64,000 bases of DNA from Opitutus sp. (lineage in GTDB: Bacteria > Verrucomicrobiota > Verrucomicrobiia > Opitutales > Opitutaceae), in the NCBI GenBank assembly GCA_024998815.1, contig JACEUQ010000001.1, forward strand, positions 1,550,001 to 1,614,000, read 5' to 3'. Made by a program: the position numbers and the translations under genes. Under the pieces are notes generated by a model. It was not told the origin of the DNA and searched no databases. It worked only from the letters and a program-made list of their open reading frames with translations. Of the stretch, positions 56,175-64,000 are shown one piece after another (position 1 is the first letter of the stretch; each line of letters opens with the position of its first letter).

Positions 56175-57578
56175 ATGGAACTCCCCCCTGAGCTGCGCCC
56201 CGTGCTGGACGCCCTGCGCCGCGTGGCCCGCCCCCGGCTCGCCGGTGGCTGCGTGCGCGACGCCCTCCTTGGGCTGAGCCCCAAGGACTTCGATGTCGAG
56301 GTGCAGGGCATCACCTTCGACGCGCTGCAAAGCGTCCTCGCCCCCTTCGGCGCCACCGACGTGGTGGGCCGCAGTTTTGGGGTAATTAAACTCCGGCTCA
56401 AAGGAGCCGAATACGACTTCAGCCTGCCCCGGCGCGAATCTAAAACCGGCTCCGGCCACCGCGGTTTCGCCGTCACCCCCGACCCGCTGCTCAGCGACGC
56501 CGATGCTGCAGCCCGGCGCGATTTCACGATCAACTCGCTTACCTGCGACCCGTTTACTGGCGAAATTTTCGACCCGCATGGCGGTCAACGCGACCTGCGC
56601 GACCGCGTTCTGCGCCACACCAGCCCCGCCTTCGCCGAGGACCCGCTGCGGGTGCTGCGCGCCTTCCAATTCGCCGCCCGCTTCAACCTCACCCTCGCGC
56701 CCGAGACCGCCGCGCTCTGTCGCAGCATTGCCGATACCTACCGCGAACTCCCGGTGGAGCGCGTGTGGGGCGAATGGGACAAATGGGCAACGCAGGCCAC
56801 CTGCCCCTCCCGCGGCCTCGCGGTGCTGGAGGAAACCGGCTGGCTGGTGCATTTCCCCGAAATCGCCACCCTGCGTGGCTGCCCCCAGGATCCCGAATGG
56901 CACCCGGAAGGCGACGTGCTCACCCACACCGCGCATTGCTGCGACGCCCTGGTGAAACAGCCCGACTGGGTTAACTCCCCGCCAGCGCGCCGCCGCATTT
57001 TACTTTTGGCGGTGCTCGCCCACGATTTCGGCAAACCCGCCACCACCGCCCAGTCCGAGGTGCGCGGACGCCTGCGCTGGCGCAGCCTCGGCCACGAGTC
57101 CGCCGGCGGGCCGCTCGCGGACACCTTTCTGCGCCGCATTGGCGCGCCCCACGCGGTTCTGGATGCCGTGCGACCGCTGGTGGTCTTGCACCTGGCCCAC
57201 CACCACGGCAGCGGCGAATTCAGCGACAGCCACATCCGTCGCCTCGCCCGCAAACTTCACCCCGCCACCATCGACGACCTGTGCGCAGTCATGATCGCCG
57301 ATTCGCTGGGCCGCCCGCCGCTCAGTGGAACCGAAAGCCTGCCGCTGATCGAAACCCTGCGCAAACGCGCCCACGAACTGAATCTCCGCCAAAACCCGCC
57401 CCGCCCCATTCTGCTGGGCCGACACCTGATCCACCTCGGTCACACCCCCGGGCCGCAGTTTTCAGCCATTTTGCACGCCGGCTTCGAGGCCCAGCTCGAC
57501 GGGGATTTTACCGATGCAGAAGGCGCGCTCATCTGGTTGAGAAACTATTTGCAGAAAATCCCTCATCCCGAGTCGTGA
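56175..57578 (+). CDS. cca: CCA tRNA nucleotidyltransferase with HD domain
   Basis: A 467-residue protein. The head shows the class II nucleotidyltransferase motifs: [20 protein letters not shown] (metal Asp pair), RRDFTINSL and the neck motif with [16 protein letters not shown]. The C-terminal half has an HD domain ([29 protein letters not shown]). This combination occurs in E. coli Cca-type enzymes, which add or repair CCA and have phosphohydrolase activity. It lies near a tRNA gene by chance. The start codon at 56175 gives the family N-terminus. Confidence 0.9.
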   Translation: MELPPELRPVLDALRRVARPRLAGGCVRDALLGLSPKDFDVEVQGITFDALQSVLAPFGATDVVGRSFGVIKLRLKGAEYDFSLPRRESKTGSGHRGFAVTPDPLLSDADAAARRDFTINSLTCDPFTGEIFDPHGGQRDLRDRVLRHTSPAFAEDPLRVLRAFQFAARFNLTLAPETAALCRSIADTYRELPVERVWGEWDKWATQATCPSRGLAVLEETGWLVHFPEIATLRGCPQDPEWHPEGDVLTHTAHCCDALVKQPDWVNSPPARRRILLLAVLAHDFGKPATTAQSEVRGRLRWRSLGHESAGGPLADTFLRRIGAPHAVLDAVRPLVVLHLAHHHGSGEFSDSHIRRLARKLHPATIDDLCAVMIADSLGRPPLSGTESLPLIETLRKRAHELNLRQNPPRPILLGRHLIHLGHTPGPQFSAILHAGFEAQLDGDFTDAEGALIWLRNYLQKIPHPES

Positions 57579-57628
57579 CAAAACCCGCGCAACGCGTTCT
57601 CGTTGCACTCCCCTTTTTCTCCCAAAAC

Positions 57629-58576
57629 ATGTCCAACCAACTCGACCAGCTGAAGCAGTTCACCGTCGTCGTCGCCGATACTGGCGACTTCGCCTCCATG
57701 AAGGAGTTCGCTCCCCGCGATGCCACGACCAACCCGTCGCTCATCCTTAAGGCCGCCGCGATGCCCGCCTACGCCTCGCTCATGGATCAGGCCATCAAGG
57801 CCGCTGGCGCCACCGCATCCTTGTCCGACGTCATCGACCGCCTGCTGGTCGTCTTCGGTCTGGAGATTTTAAAAATCGTCCCCGGCCGCGTCTCCTCCGA
57901 GGTCGACGCCCGCCTGTCCTTCGACACCGCCGCCACCGTCGCCAAGGCCCGCGAGATCATGGCCCTCTACGAAAAAGCCGGCATCGGTCGCGACCGCGTG
58001 CTGATCAAGATCGCCTCCACCTGGGAGGGCATCAAGGCAGCTGAGCAGCTCGAAAAGGAAGGTATCCACTGTAACCTTACCCTGCTGTTTTCCTTCGCCC
58101 AGGCCGTCGCCTGCGCCGAGGCGAAGATCACCCTCATCTCGCCGTTCGTTGGCCGCATCCTCGACTGGCACAAGGCCAAGAACCCCGCTGGCAACTTCGC
58201 CGGCGCTGCCGATCCCGGCGTGATTTCCGTCAGCCAGATCTACACCTACTACAAAAAGTTCGGCTACAAGACCGAGGTCATGGGCGCGTCCTTCCGTAAC
58301 ACCGGCGAGATCGTCGAGCTGGCCGGTTGCGACCTGCTCACCATTGCCCCGACGCTGCTGGCCGAGCTGAAGGCGTCCAACGAGCCGTTGGTTCGCAAGC
58401 TCGACCCGGCCGCCGCCGCCAAGGCCGACCTGAAGCAGGTTTCGTTTAACGAAGCCGGCTTCCGTTTCGCCATGAACGACGACGCCCTGGCCACCGAAAA
58501 GACCGCCGAAGGCATCCGCCAGTTCTCGGTCGACATCGTGAAGCTCGAGCAGCTCATCGCCCAAAAGCGCGGTTAA
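57629..58576 (+). CDS. tal: Transaldolase
   Basis: A 315-residue protein from the ATG at 57629 ([21 protein letters not shown]), which fits the TalB length; the frame extends upstream to 57281 over the cca gene. It contains [21 protein letters not shown], the active Lys127 in [27 protein letters not shown] and [17 protein letters not shown]. It moves a dihydroxyacetone unit in the pentose phosphate pathway. It begins 50 bp after cca. The G of the ATG follows an A-rich stretch without a clear ribosome site. Confidence 0.95.
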   Translation: MSNQLDQLKQFTVVVADTGDFASMKEFAPRDATTNPSLILKAAAMPAYASLMDQAIKAAGATASLSDVIDRLLVVFGLEILKIVPGRVSSEVDARLSFDTAATVAKAREIMALYEKAGIGRDRVLIKIASTWEGIKAAEQLEKEGIHCNLTLLFSFAQAVACAEAKITLISPFVGRILDWHKAKNPAGNFAGAADPGVISVSQIYTYYKKFGYKTEVMGASFRNTGEIVELAGCDLLTIAPTLLAELKASNEPLVRKLDPAAAAKADLKQVSFNEAGFRFAMNDDALATEKTAEGIRQFSVDIVKLEQLIAQKRG

Positions 58577-58596
58577 TTCGCCGACTACTGAAGTGG

Positions 58597-58615
58597 CACG
58601 GGCGTCTCGCCCGTG
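58597..58615. repeat. REP-like palindrome
   Basis: CACGGGCG-TCT-CGCCCGTG is an 8-bp stem with a 3-base loop. The same GGGCGAGACGCCC core (in the other strand) forms the 39-bp repeats at 63058-63174. So it is a dispersed element of this genome. It stands just after the transaldolase gene. Confidence 0.75.
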
Positions 58616-58636
58616 ATCGTCGATCGACTCAGATTC

Positions 58637-58670
58637 AAAAGCCCGACGCCCTCACCGGCGCCGGGCTTTT
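58637..58670 (+). terminator. Terminator after transaldolase
   Basis: AAAAGCCCGACGCC pairs with GGCGCCGGGCTTTT across a CTCACC loop, one mismatch, followed by T. A-run before and T-run after make it bidirectional in form. No gene lies from here to 58819. Confidence 0.75.
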
Positions 58671-58819
58671 TGGTGCGCACGCGAAACCCATGTGCTCAGG
58701 ACCGGTCGACGAGCTTTCGGACTCCGACAGCCCCTCATTCCAGCCATCCGTCCTCCGATCACACCCCGCCTACGCAAACGCTCGCCTCCTTCGTTACGCT
58801 CGCCTTTGTGTCTTCACCC

Positions 58820-61168
58820 ATGGACGGCACTTTTTTCATTCAAGACCTCGCCATCGTGCTGCTAGCGGCCGGCCTCGCCGGTGCCGTGTGCAAACGCCTC
58901 GGCCTGTCCGTCATCGTCGGCTTCCTCGCCGCCGGAATCATCATCGGCCCCCATTCGCCGCCGTTCTCTTTGGTGACCGACGTCGAACGCATCCAAACGC
59001 TCTCTCAGGTCGGCTTGGTTTTCCTGATGTTTTCCATCGGCCTGGGACTCAGCTTGACGAAGCTCGCGCGGCTCGGCCTGCCCACTTTGGCGGGCACCGC
59101 GCTGGGCGCCTTTGCCATGCTGCACCTCACCCAGCTCCTGGGAGCCTTGGCCGGCTGGTCGCCGCTGCACAGCCTGTTTGTCGCCAGCATGCTCATGGTC
59201 TCCAGCTCGGCCGTCATCGCGAAAACCGTCAGCGACCTCAAACTCACCCACGAAGGGGCCGCCCAACGCGCACTCGGCATCTCGGTGATGGAGGACGTCG
59301 TCGCGATCGTCATGCTCACCCTGCTTGCCAGCCAGGTTCAGATCGGCGACCACGGACACACGCCCCACCTGGGCATTCAACTCGCCACCCTGAGCGCCTT
59401 CGTAGTCCTGCTGGTGGGCGTCGGGCTGTTTTTCATCCCACGAATTTTGCGCCGGCTGGAGGCCCGCGCCGACCCCGAGTTACAGACGATCATCGTCGCC
59501 GGCGTGTTGTTCATGCTCTCGATCCTTGCCGTGAAAGCCGGCTACTCGCTGGCCCTGGGGGCATTCCTACTCGGCGCGATCATCGCTGAAATGCCGCAGA
59601 AAATCGCCGTGGAAAAAGCCTTCCTCGGTCTGCGCGACCTGTTCAGCAGCGTGTTCTTTGTCTCCATCGGCATGTTGATCGAACCCGCCCTGTTGCTCCA
59701 ATCCAGGGCGTGGATCCTCGGCCTGTTTGCCTTCGTGCTGATCGCCCGTCCGCTCTGCACGACGGTGGCCATGGTGTTGACCGGCACGGCCCCCGCCGAA
59801 GCCCGTCGCGCCGGCTTACTGCTGACCCCCATCGGCGAATTCTCCTTCATCATCGCCCAGCTCGGCGTAAGCAGCGGCGTGCTCCCGCATACTTATTACC
59901 CGATCGCCGTCGGCACCTCGATTTTAACGGTGTTAACCACCCCGTTGATCAACCGCCACGCCGACGCGATCGTGCACTTTTCGCACCGCCTCGAACCCCG
60001 CTGGCTGACCCGCACGCTGGACGCCTACCACGGCTGGATTCAACAGCTGCAAAACCGCAAAAACACCCCGCTGGCGTGGCGGCTGGTGCGCACCCGCCTG
60101 CTGCAAATCACCGTGGAAATCCTGCTCGCCACCGGCCTGATTATTTTTTCCAGCCCGCTGCTCGCCGCCATCAAAACCACCTTCACCGAAGACCACGTCC
60201 AGGACACCGTGCTCGCCTCCGGTTTCTGGGCGGTAGTCGGACTGCTGATGCTCATCATGCTGGTCGCGCTGTGGCGCAACGTCACCGCCGTGGCTATGAT
60301 CCTTGCCGAGGGCCTATCCGCCGGCACTCGCTTACCGCCCCGTGTCCTTTTTAACAGTCTGCGTACCCTCGCCCTGCTCGCGCTCGGCTACTGGCTCTAC
60401 GCCATCCTGCCCGTAGGCGCCCTGCCCGGCTGGGGTTGGGCCTTGGTCGCCTTGATCGCCGTCGCGGTGGTCGCCGTGAGTTCCAGCCGCCTGATCTACT
60501 GGCACAGCACGTGGCAATCGTCCGTCCACGATGTTTTCATTCCCGACACCCCTACCCCGGCCAACCTCCGCGCCTCTGCCCGTGTTGCCCTCGACCAAGG
60601 ACTGGTATCTTGGGACCTCCACCTTGACGACTGCATCGTGCCCGATGACGCGGCCTACGCCGGCCAAGACCTCGCCCACCTCGCTATCACGACCCGCTTC
60701 GGCTGCTCGGTAATCGAGCTGGAGCGCAACGGCTACGTCATCACCCGCACCGGCCCCGAGCTGCGCGTGTACCCCGGCGACAAGCTCCTCCTGCTCGGCA
60801 AAGCCGCCAACCTTGCCACCGCGCGCTCCTACATCGAGGGGGAAAAAAGAACTGCGTCGGAAGGTGCCGACGCCTTCAACGGCTCCGTCCTCCAGACCCA
60901 CGCCCTTCCAGCGGGCCCACACGCCGGCAAGTCGCTCGCAACCCTGCAAATCGCCCGCATCACCGGCGTGCGCGTGGTCGGTATCCAGCGCGGCCACACA
61001 CAAATCATCAACCCTTCCGGCGACCAACGCCTGGACGCCGGCGACAACCTGCTGGTGGTCGGCACCCTCACCGAACTGCGCGCTTTCCGCCGCTGGCTGC
61101 GCGGCGGCACCGAGACCCTGTCGCCCTTTGCGATGCGCCCTTCAACAGCCGCTGACTCCGCTTCATGA
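58820..61168 (+). CDS. CPA2-family cation:proton antiporter with C-terminal TrkA-C domains
   Basis: A 782-residue inner-membrane protein from the ATG at 58820 (MDGTFFIQDLAIVLLAAGL); the 69 residues open upstream are Pro/Ser-rich and unlikely. The first 400 residues have the KefB/KefC-like antiporter helices: CKRLGLSVIVGFLAAGIIIGP, VGLVFLMFSIGLGLSLTKL, SSSAVIAKTVSDLKL, ISVMEDVVAIVMLTLL and LAVKAGYSLALGAFLLGAI. Two RCK_C/TrkA-C domains at the end (VPDDAAYAGQDLAHLAITTRFG; AGPHAGKSLATLQIARITGVR) would sense a ligand. It exchanges K+ or Na+ for H+. Its ATG-TGA overlap with the next gene (ATGA, 61165-61168) suggests co-translation. Confidence 0.9.
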   Translation: MDGTFFIQDLAIVLLAAGLAGAVCKRLGLSVIVGFLAAGIIIGPHSPPFSLVTDVERIQTLSQVGLVFLMFSIGLGLSLTKLARLGLPTLAGTALGAFAMLHLTQLLGALAGWSPLHSLFVASMLMVSSSAVIAKTVSDLKLTHEGAAQRALGISVMEDVVAIVMLTLLASQVQIGDHGHTPHLGIQLATLSAFVVLLVGVGLFFIPRILRRLEARADPELQTIIVAGVLFMLSILAVKAGYSLALGAFLLGAIIAEMPQKIAVEKAFLGLRDLFSSVFFVSIGMLIEPALLLQSRAWILGLFAFVLIARPLCTTVAMVLTGTAPAEARRAGLLLTPIGEFSFIIAQLGVSSGVLPHTYYPIAVGTSILTVLTTPLINRHADAIVHFSHRLEPRWLTRTLDAYHGWIQQLQNRKNTPLAWRLVRTRLLQITVEILLATGLIIFSSPLLAAIKTTFTEDHVQDTVLASGFWAVVGLLMLIMLVALWRNVTAVAMILAEGLSAGTRLPPRVLFNSLRTLALLALGYWLYAILPVGALPGWGWALVALIAVAVVAVSSSRLIYWHSTWQSSVHDVFIPDTPTPANLRASARVALDQGLVSWDLHLDDCIVPDDAAYAGQDLAHLAITTRFGCSVIELERNGYVITRTGPELRVYPGDKLLLLGKAANLATARSYIEGEKRTASEGADAFNGSVLQTHALPAGPHAGKSLATLQIARITGVRVVGIQRGHTQIINPSGDQRLDAGDNLLVVGTLTELRAFRRWLRGGTETLSPFAMRPSTAADSAS

Positions 61169-63258
61169 TTCGCGCTTTTCAATGGGACCTCGCCCGCCAG
61201 GTCGAGCGCCTCGATCACCTGCTCGCCCTCCTGCCCCGCTACGCCGACTGGGGTTATACGCGCTTGTATCTGCATCTTGAAGACGCCGTGGATTACCCGT
61301 CCCTGCCCGGCCTGGCCCGTGCCGACGCCTACACCTGGGCGGAGCTGGAAACACTCGTCGCAGCCGCAGCCTCCCACGGCATCCAAACCGTGCCCATCGC
61401 CAACCTCCTCGGGCACACCCAGTACGTGATCAAACACCCGGACTGGCGCGACCTCAACGAGCTGCGCGATCCGGCCACCGGCGAAGCGCTGCCAACGGGA
61501 CAAATCTGCCCGCTGCACCCGCGCACGGCCGATTTGGTGTCGCGACTTTTTGGCGACCTCGCACCTCTCTGTACCGCCGGCGAAATCCACGCCGGGCTCG
61601 ACGAAAGTTTTCATCTGGGCAAACACCCGCTCTCCCGCGCCGAGGTGGCCGAGGTCGGGCTGGCGGCACACTTCGCCCGCCACGTCACCCGGCTGCACGC
61701 CTCAGCCACCCGCCTCGGCCTGCGCCTCGGCCTGTGGGCAGACATGCTGGCATTGCTCCCCGAGGCCATTCCGCTGCTGCCGGCGCACGCAGGACTAGCC
61801 GCCTACGACTGGTATTACCACCCGTTCGGCCGCCACCCGCGCATGGAGTTGTATAATTTTGCCGAGTACGACCTCGCCCCCGCACTCGCGGCGGCCGGCA
61901 TCGCCTACTGGGCCTGCCCGATGAACGGTGCCTTCCGCCACGAGTCCGCGCCGGTGTGGACCGACCGCCTGCAAAACCTCGCCGCCTGGAACCGCCGCGC
62001 ACAGGACACGGGAGCGGCCGGTTATTTGGTGACCAGTTGGGAGCCGCACCGACTGGCCTTTCCCACGACGTCGCTCATGGACGCGGCTGCCGCCACGCTC
62101 TGGCTCGACCCGAGCACCCCTGACGACCCCGCCAGCCTGCTCGCCGCCGGCCTGCGGCGCTACGAACCGGTGCTCGGGGCTGTCGCGGCCCGTAGCCTCG
62201 CCCGCCGTATTCTAGCCACTGACGCGCAGGCGTTTGTGGGCAACTCGCGCTGGGAAATTAACAACGGCTGGGCCCCAGTCGCGTCCCGTCGCGACAGTCC
62301 CCTGCCCTTCGCCCGCGCCTCACGCCGCCTCTCCCGCCTAGCCACTACGCCCGAGTTAACCGAACAGGACGGCCTCAAATTCCCGCTCCAATTCCTCGCT
62401 GCCACCGCCCGCTTCCTCGCCTACCTCGCCGAGCGCGAGGCATTTGTCCGCATCTGCGTGGCTCATATCCACCGCCTGCGCCGCCTGGTCAACAGTGAGG
62501 CCGCGGACGACTCCGCTGCGATGCACGAAACACTCCGGCTGGCAGACGAGCAGGCCGCCCGCTTCGCCGACTCGCTCAGCCACGCCCGCGAGGACGCCCG
62601 CCTGCTCTGGACGACTTCGCGCTCCGCCGACACCTTTGCCTCCTCGCCCAACGCCCGCCTGCTGGCTGTCGACGAGGCCCAACTGCTCGCGCTGCGCGCA
62701 TGGTTCGACGCCTGCGGTGGACAACTCGCCCACGTCTTTCGCGCCTCGCCGGTGTGCGGCCGCTGGACGCTACGGTTCATCCTCCACCACTTCGCTCCGG
62801 CCCACCAAAAAGTGGTGATCGAACAACAGTCGCCCGACGGCACCTGGCGGGAGTTACACAGCCGGGTGTTGATCGAATTCCGCGGCCAGTCGGCGCAGGT
62901 GAACACGCCGAAACTTCGCTTCGAATTCGCCTGCCCGGTGGAAAACCCCGACGCCCCGCTACGCATCGCTTCGCGGTGCTTGGGGGAATTTGCAGTGAGC
63001 CACATCGAGTTGACCGACGGGGTGGACACGCGGCGGATGCGGAAACCGGAGATAATCCATGGGCGAGACGCCCGTGCCACACCGGAGCATCAATCCCATG
63101 GGCGAGACGCCCATGCCACGCCGGGGCATCAATCCCCTGGGCGAGACGCCCGTGCCACACCGGAGCGCCACCGGCTCGGCCAACCCGCGCCGACCTCAGG
63201 ATGGCCCAAAATCGATTGGTTGACTAACACCGGCGAGCTGCCGCTGAACTTCGGCTAA
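61165..63258 (+). CDS. Glycoside hydrolase family 20-like protein with C-terminal repeats
   Basis: A 697-residue protein. The TIM-barrel part starts IRAFQWDLARQVERLDHLLALLPRYADWGYTRLYLHLED. Typical segments are TWAELETLVAAAASHGIQTV, ANLLGHTQYVI, and GEIHAGLDESFHLGKH at about 140-150 with the D-E pair used by GH20 N-acetylhexosaminidases. A helical middle region follows (FVRICVAHIHRLRRLVNSE), then beta-rich parts. No signal peptide is seen. Residues about 632-670 are three 13-residue repeats (GRDARATPEHQSH type) encoded by 39-bp REP-like units (63058-63174), which look like an insertion near the C-terminus. Substrates with terminal GlcNAc/GalNAc are expected. Confidence 0.78.
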   Translation: MIRAFQWDLARQVERLDHLLALLPRYADWGYTRLYLHLEDAVDYPSLPGLARADAYTWAELETLVAAAASHGIQTVPIANLLGHTQYVIKHPDWRDLNELRDPATGEALPTGQICPLHPRTADLVSRLFGDLAPLCTAGEIHAGLDESFHLGKHPLSRAEVAEVGLAAHFARHVTRLHASATRLGLRLGLWADMLALLPEAIPLLPAHAGLAAYDWYYHPFGRHPRMELYNFAEYDLAPALAAAGIAYWACPMNGAFRHESAPVWTDRLQNLAAWNRRAQDTGAAGYLVTSWEPHRLAFPTTSLMDAAAATLWLDPSTPDDPASLLAAGLRRYEPVLGAVAARSLARRILATDAQAFVGNSRWEINNGWAPVASRRDSPLPFARASRRLSRLATTPELTEQDGLKFPLQFLAATARFLAYLAEREAFVRICVAHIHRLRRLVNSEAADDSAAMHETLRLADEQAARFADSLSHAREDARLLWTTSRSADTFASSPNARLLAVDEAQLLALRAWFDACGGQLAHVFRASPVCGRWTLRFILHHFAPAHQKVVIEQQSPDGTWRELHSRVLIEFRGQSAQVNTPKLRFEFACPVENPDAPLRIASRCLGEFAVSHIELTDGVDTRRMRKPEIIHGRDARATPEHQSHGRDAHATPGHQSPGRDARATPERHRLGQPAPTSGWPKIDWLTNTGELPLNFG
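63058..63174. repeat. Three in-frame 39-bp REP-like repeats in the GH20-like gene
   Basis: Copies start at 63058, 63097 and 63136. Each has a GGGCGAGACGCCC palindrome core and GTGCCAC or ATGCCAC after it, then a spacer. Because 39 is divisible by three, each adds 13 residues. The same palindrome, inverted, stands at 58597-58615. Confidence 0.85.
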
Positions 63259-63310
63259 TCCACGGCCAAATAAAACACCTCGGCGAGGAGCGGCAAAGCG
63301 AAGGAATGAA

Positions 63311-63368
63311 GTAGCGCAGGCTTCCAGCCTGCATTCTGTTCGGAGCAGACTGGAAGTCTGCGCTACTT
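63311..63368. repeat. Intergenic hairpin repeat
   Basis: AGTAGCGCAGGCTTCCAGCCTGCA is matched by GCAGACTGGAAGTCTGCGCTACT with few mismatches and a short loop. It lies in the convergent gap between the GH20-like gene and the SWIM gene. The form GTAGCGCAG...CTGCGCTAC suggests a dispersed repeat; it has no T-run of a terminator. Confidence 0.7.
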
Positions 63369-63397
63369 TCACCGCCTAGGAGCGACTAAAGTCGGCG

Positions 63398-64000
63398 CTA
63401 CTTCGCGACCTTCTTCGCTGCCTTTGCCTTCGGTTTACCTGTGAGCAATGCGTCAATCTGCGCCACCGCCTTCGCGACTGCCGCGGCGGACTTAACGACT
63501 GCCGATTCCTTACGCGGACTGACCCGCACGGGCTTCACCGTAACCTTCGGCACCCGCTTGGCGGACTTAACACCAACTTTCGCGGCCGACTTCGTTGGCT
63601 TCGTCCCCTTCGGCTCAGGCTTCGCAACATTCTGCGCGGGCTTCACCACTGGGGCGGACTTCGCCACCTGACGCCCCTTGGCGCGGACCTTTAAGGCGGG
63701 CAACGCCGGCGCGGTCGCCTTCACCGGTTTAAGCGGCGTCACCCGCGCCAACACCGCAGGCACTGTCGATATAACAGGTGCTGCCGCACCGCCAATATCG
63801 ATGCCAAACACATCCGCCAAATCCGCGTCTGCCAAAGAGGCGGTGGCCGAGTCTGAGGCGAGGACCGAGCTCCGCGACACCGCGCTAAGCGCCTCGGCAA
63901 CGAGTTCCTGATGGTCCACTCCGCGTAGTAAAAACAATAACTCCGGGCGCGAATCCAGCCGTGCACCCACGCCATAAAGCACGGCGGCCAGGTGCTTGCA
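63398..64000 (-). CDS. C-terminal part of a SWIM zinc-finger protein (5' end outside window)
   Basis: The frame runs from beyond the window end to 63398. At the very edge it reads CKHLAAVLYGVGARLDSRP, which is the last Cys-x-His pair and following helix of a SWIM zinc finger (CxCxnCxH), then LLFLLRGVDHQELV, typical of this family. The remaining 130 residues are a Lys/Ala/Pro-rich, basic tail (VAKSAPVVKPAQNVAKPEP, KAVAQIDALLTGKPKAKA), resembling histone-H1-like DNA-binding tails. SWIM fingers bind DNA or proteins, and some family members are linked to SNF2 helicases. The first part of the gene is not visible. Confidence 0.8.
   Translation of the reverse strand, partial: CKHLAAVLYGVGARLDSRPELLFLLRGVDHQELVAEALSAVSRSSVLASDSATASLADADLADVFGIDIGGAAAPVISTVPAVLARVTPLKPVKATAPALPALKVRAKGRQVAKSAPVVKPAQNVAKPEPKGTKPTKSAAKVGVKSAKRVPKVTVKPVRVSPRKESAVVKSAAAVAKAVAQIDALLTGKPKAKAAKKVAK

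Noticed and set aside
1-64000. CRISPR arrays
   Set aside because: No regularly spaced 25-40-bp direct repeats with unique spacers were found; the 39-bp repeats at 63058 are contiguous and coding.

Overview
The window is GC-rich and its host part looks like a member of Verrucomicrobiota, most likely Opitutaceae/Opitutales. The best evidence is a minus-strand cluster (35.8-43.0 kb) whose five products match, in order, the Amuc_1098 to Amuc_1102 pilus-like families first known from Akkermansia. A class II ribonucleotide reductase and a two-subunit pyruvate dehydrogenase E1 fit this. No database search was possible, so the taxonomy is an inference.

About half of the window (1138-35527, 34,390 bp) is one Mu-like transposable prophage with a siphovirus-type (non-contractile) tail. 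It starts TG and ends CA, is bounded by a CTAG direct repeat, and carries inverted copies of transposase-site-like motifs at both ends. A leftward early operon (10.5 to 1.3 kb) carries HTH regulators, a MuA-type transposase, a MuB-type ATPase, a Gam-like protein, an AP2-like protein, an ASCH-like protein, an Rmf-like protein and several unknowns. A divergent repressor lies at 10.55 kb. Rightward late genes run from 12.8 to 35.4 kb: holin, overlapping Rz/Rz1-type spanins, Mu gp25/26/27-like proteins, terminase, portal, protease/scaffold, decoration and capsid proteins, connector, a head protein with a C-terminal PBECR-like nuclease domain, tail tube, chaperone, tape measure, BR0599-type hub, NlpC/P60 peptidase, J-like tip protein and terminal fibre/beta-helix genes. 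The portal gene has a 2-bp frameshift and no endolysin is recognisable, so the prophage may be defective. It sits 10 bp downstream of a tRNA(Ser)-like 3' fragment.

The host genes follow. At 0-1 kb there is a partial unknown CDS and an exported amidase. At 35.7-43.0 kb lies the pilus-like operon with its terminator. Next come a NUDIX hydrolase, a large polytopic membrane protein with an oligosaccharyltransferase-like look, and pdhA-pdhB-pdhC. A convergent adenosylcobalamin-type ribonucleotide reductase follows at 50.5-53.0 kb. At 53147-54953 there is an intact IS with a TACATA target duplication. After tRNA-Val come a DUF423 protein, a CCA-adding/HD enzyme, transaldolase, a CPA2 antiporter, a GH20-like hydrolase, and the C-terminal part of a SWIM zinc-finger protein cut by the window end.

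Two small-repeat patterns cross gene boundaries. Degenerate 7-bp tandem arrays occur at five places, in both prophage and host. Palindromic REP-like units (GGGCGAGACGCCC) occur between genes and as three in-frame 39-bp copies in the GH20-like gene.
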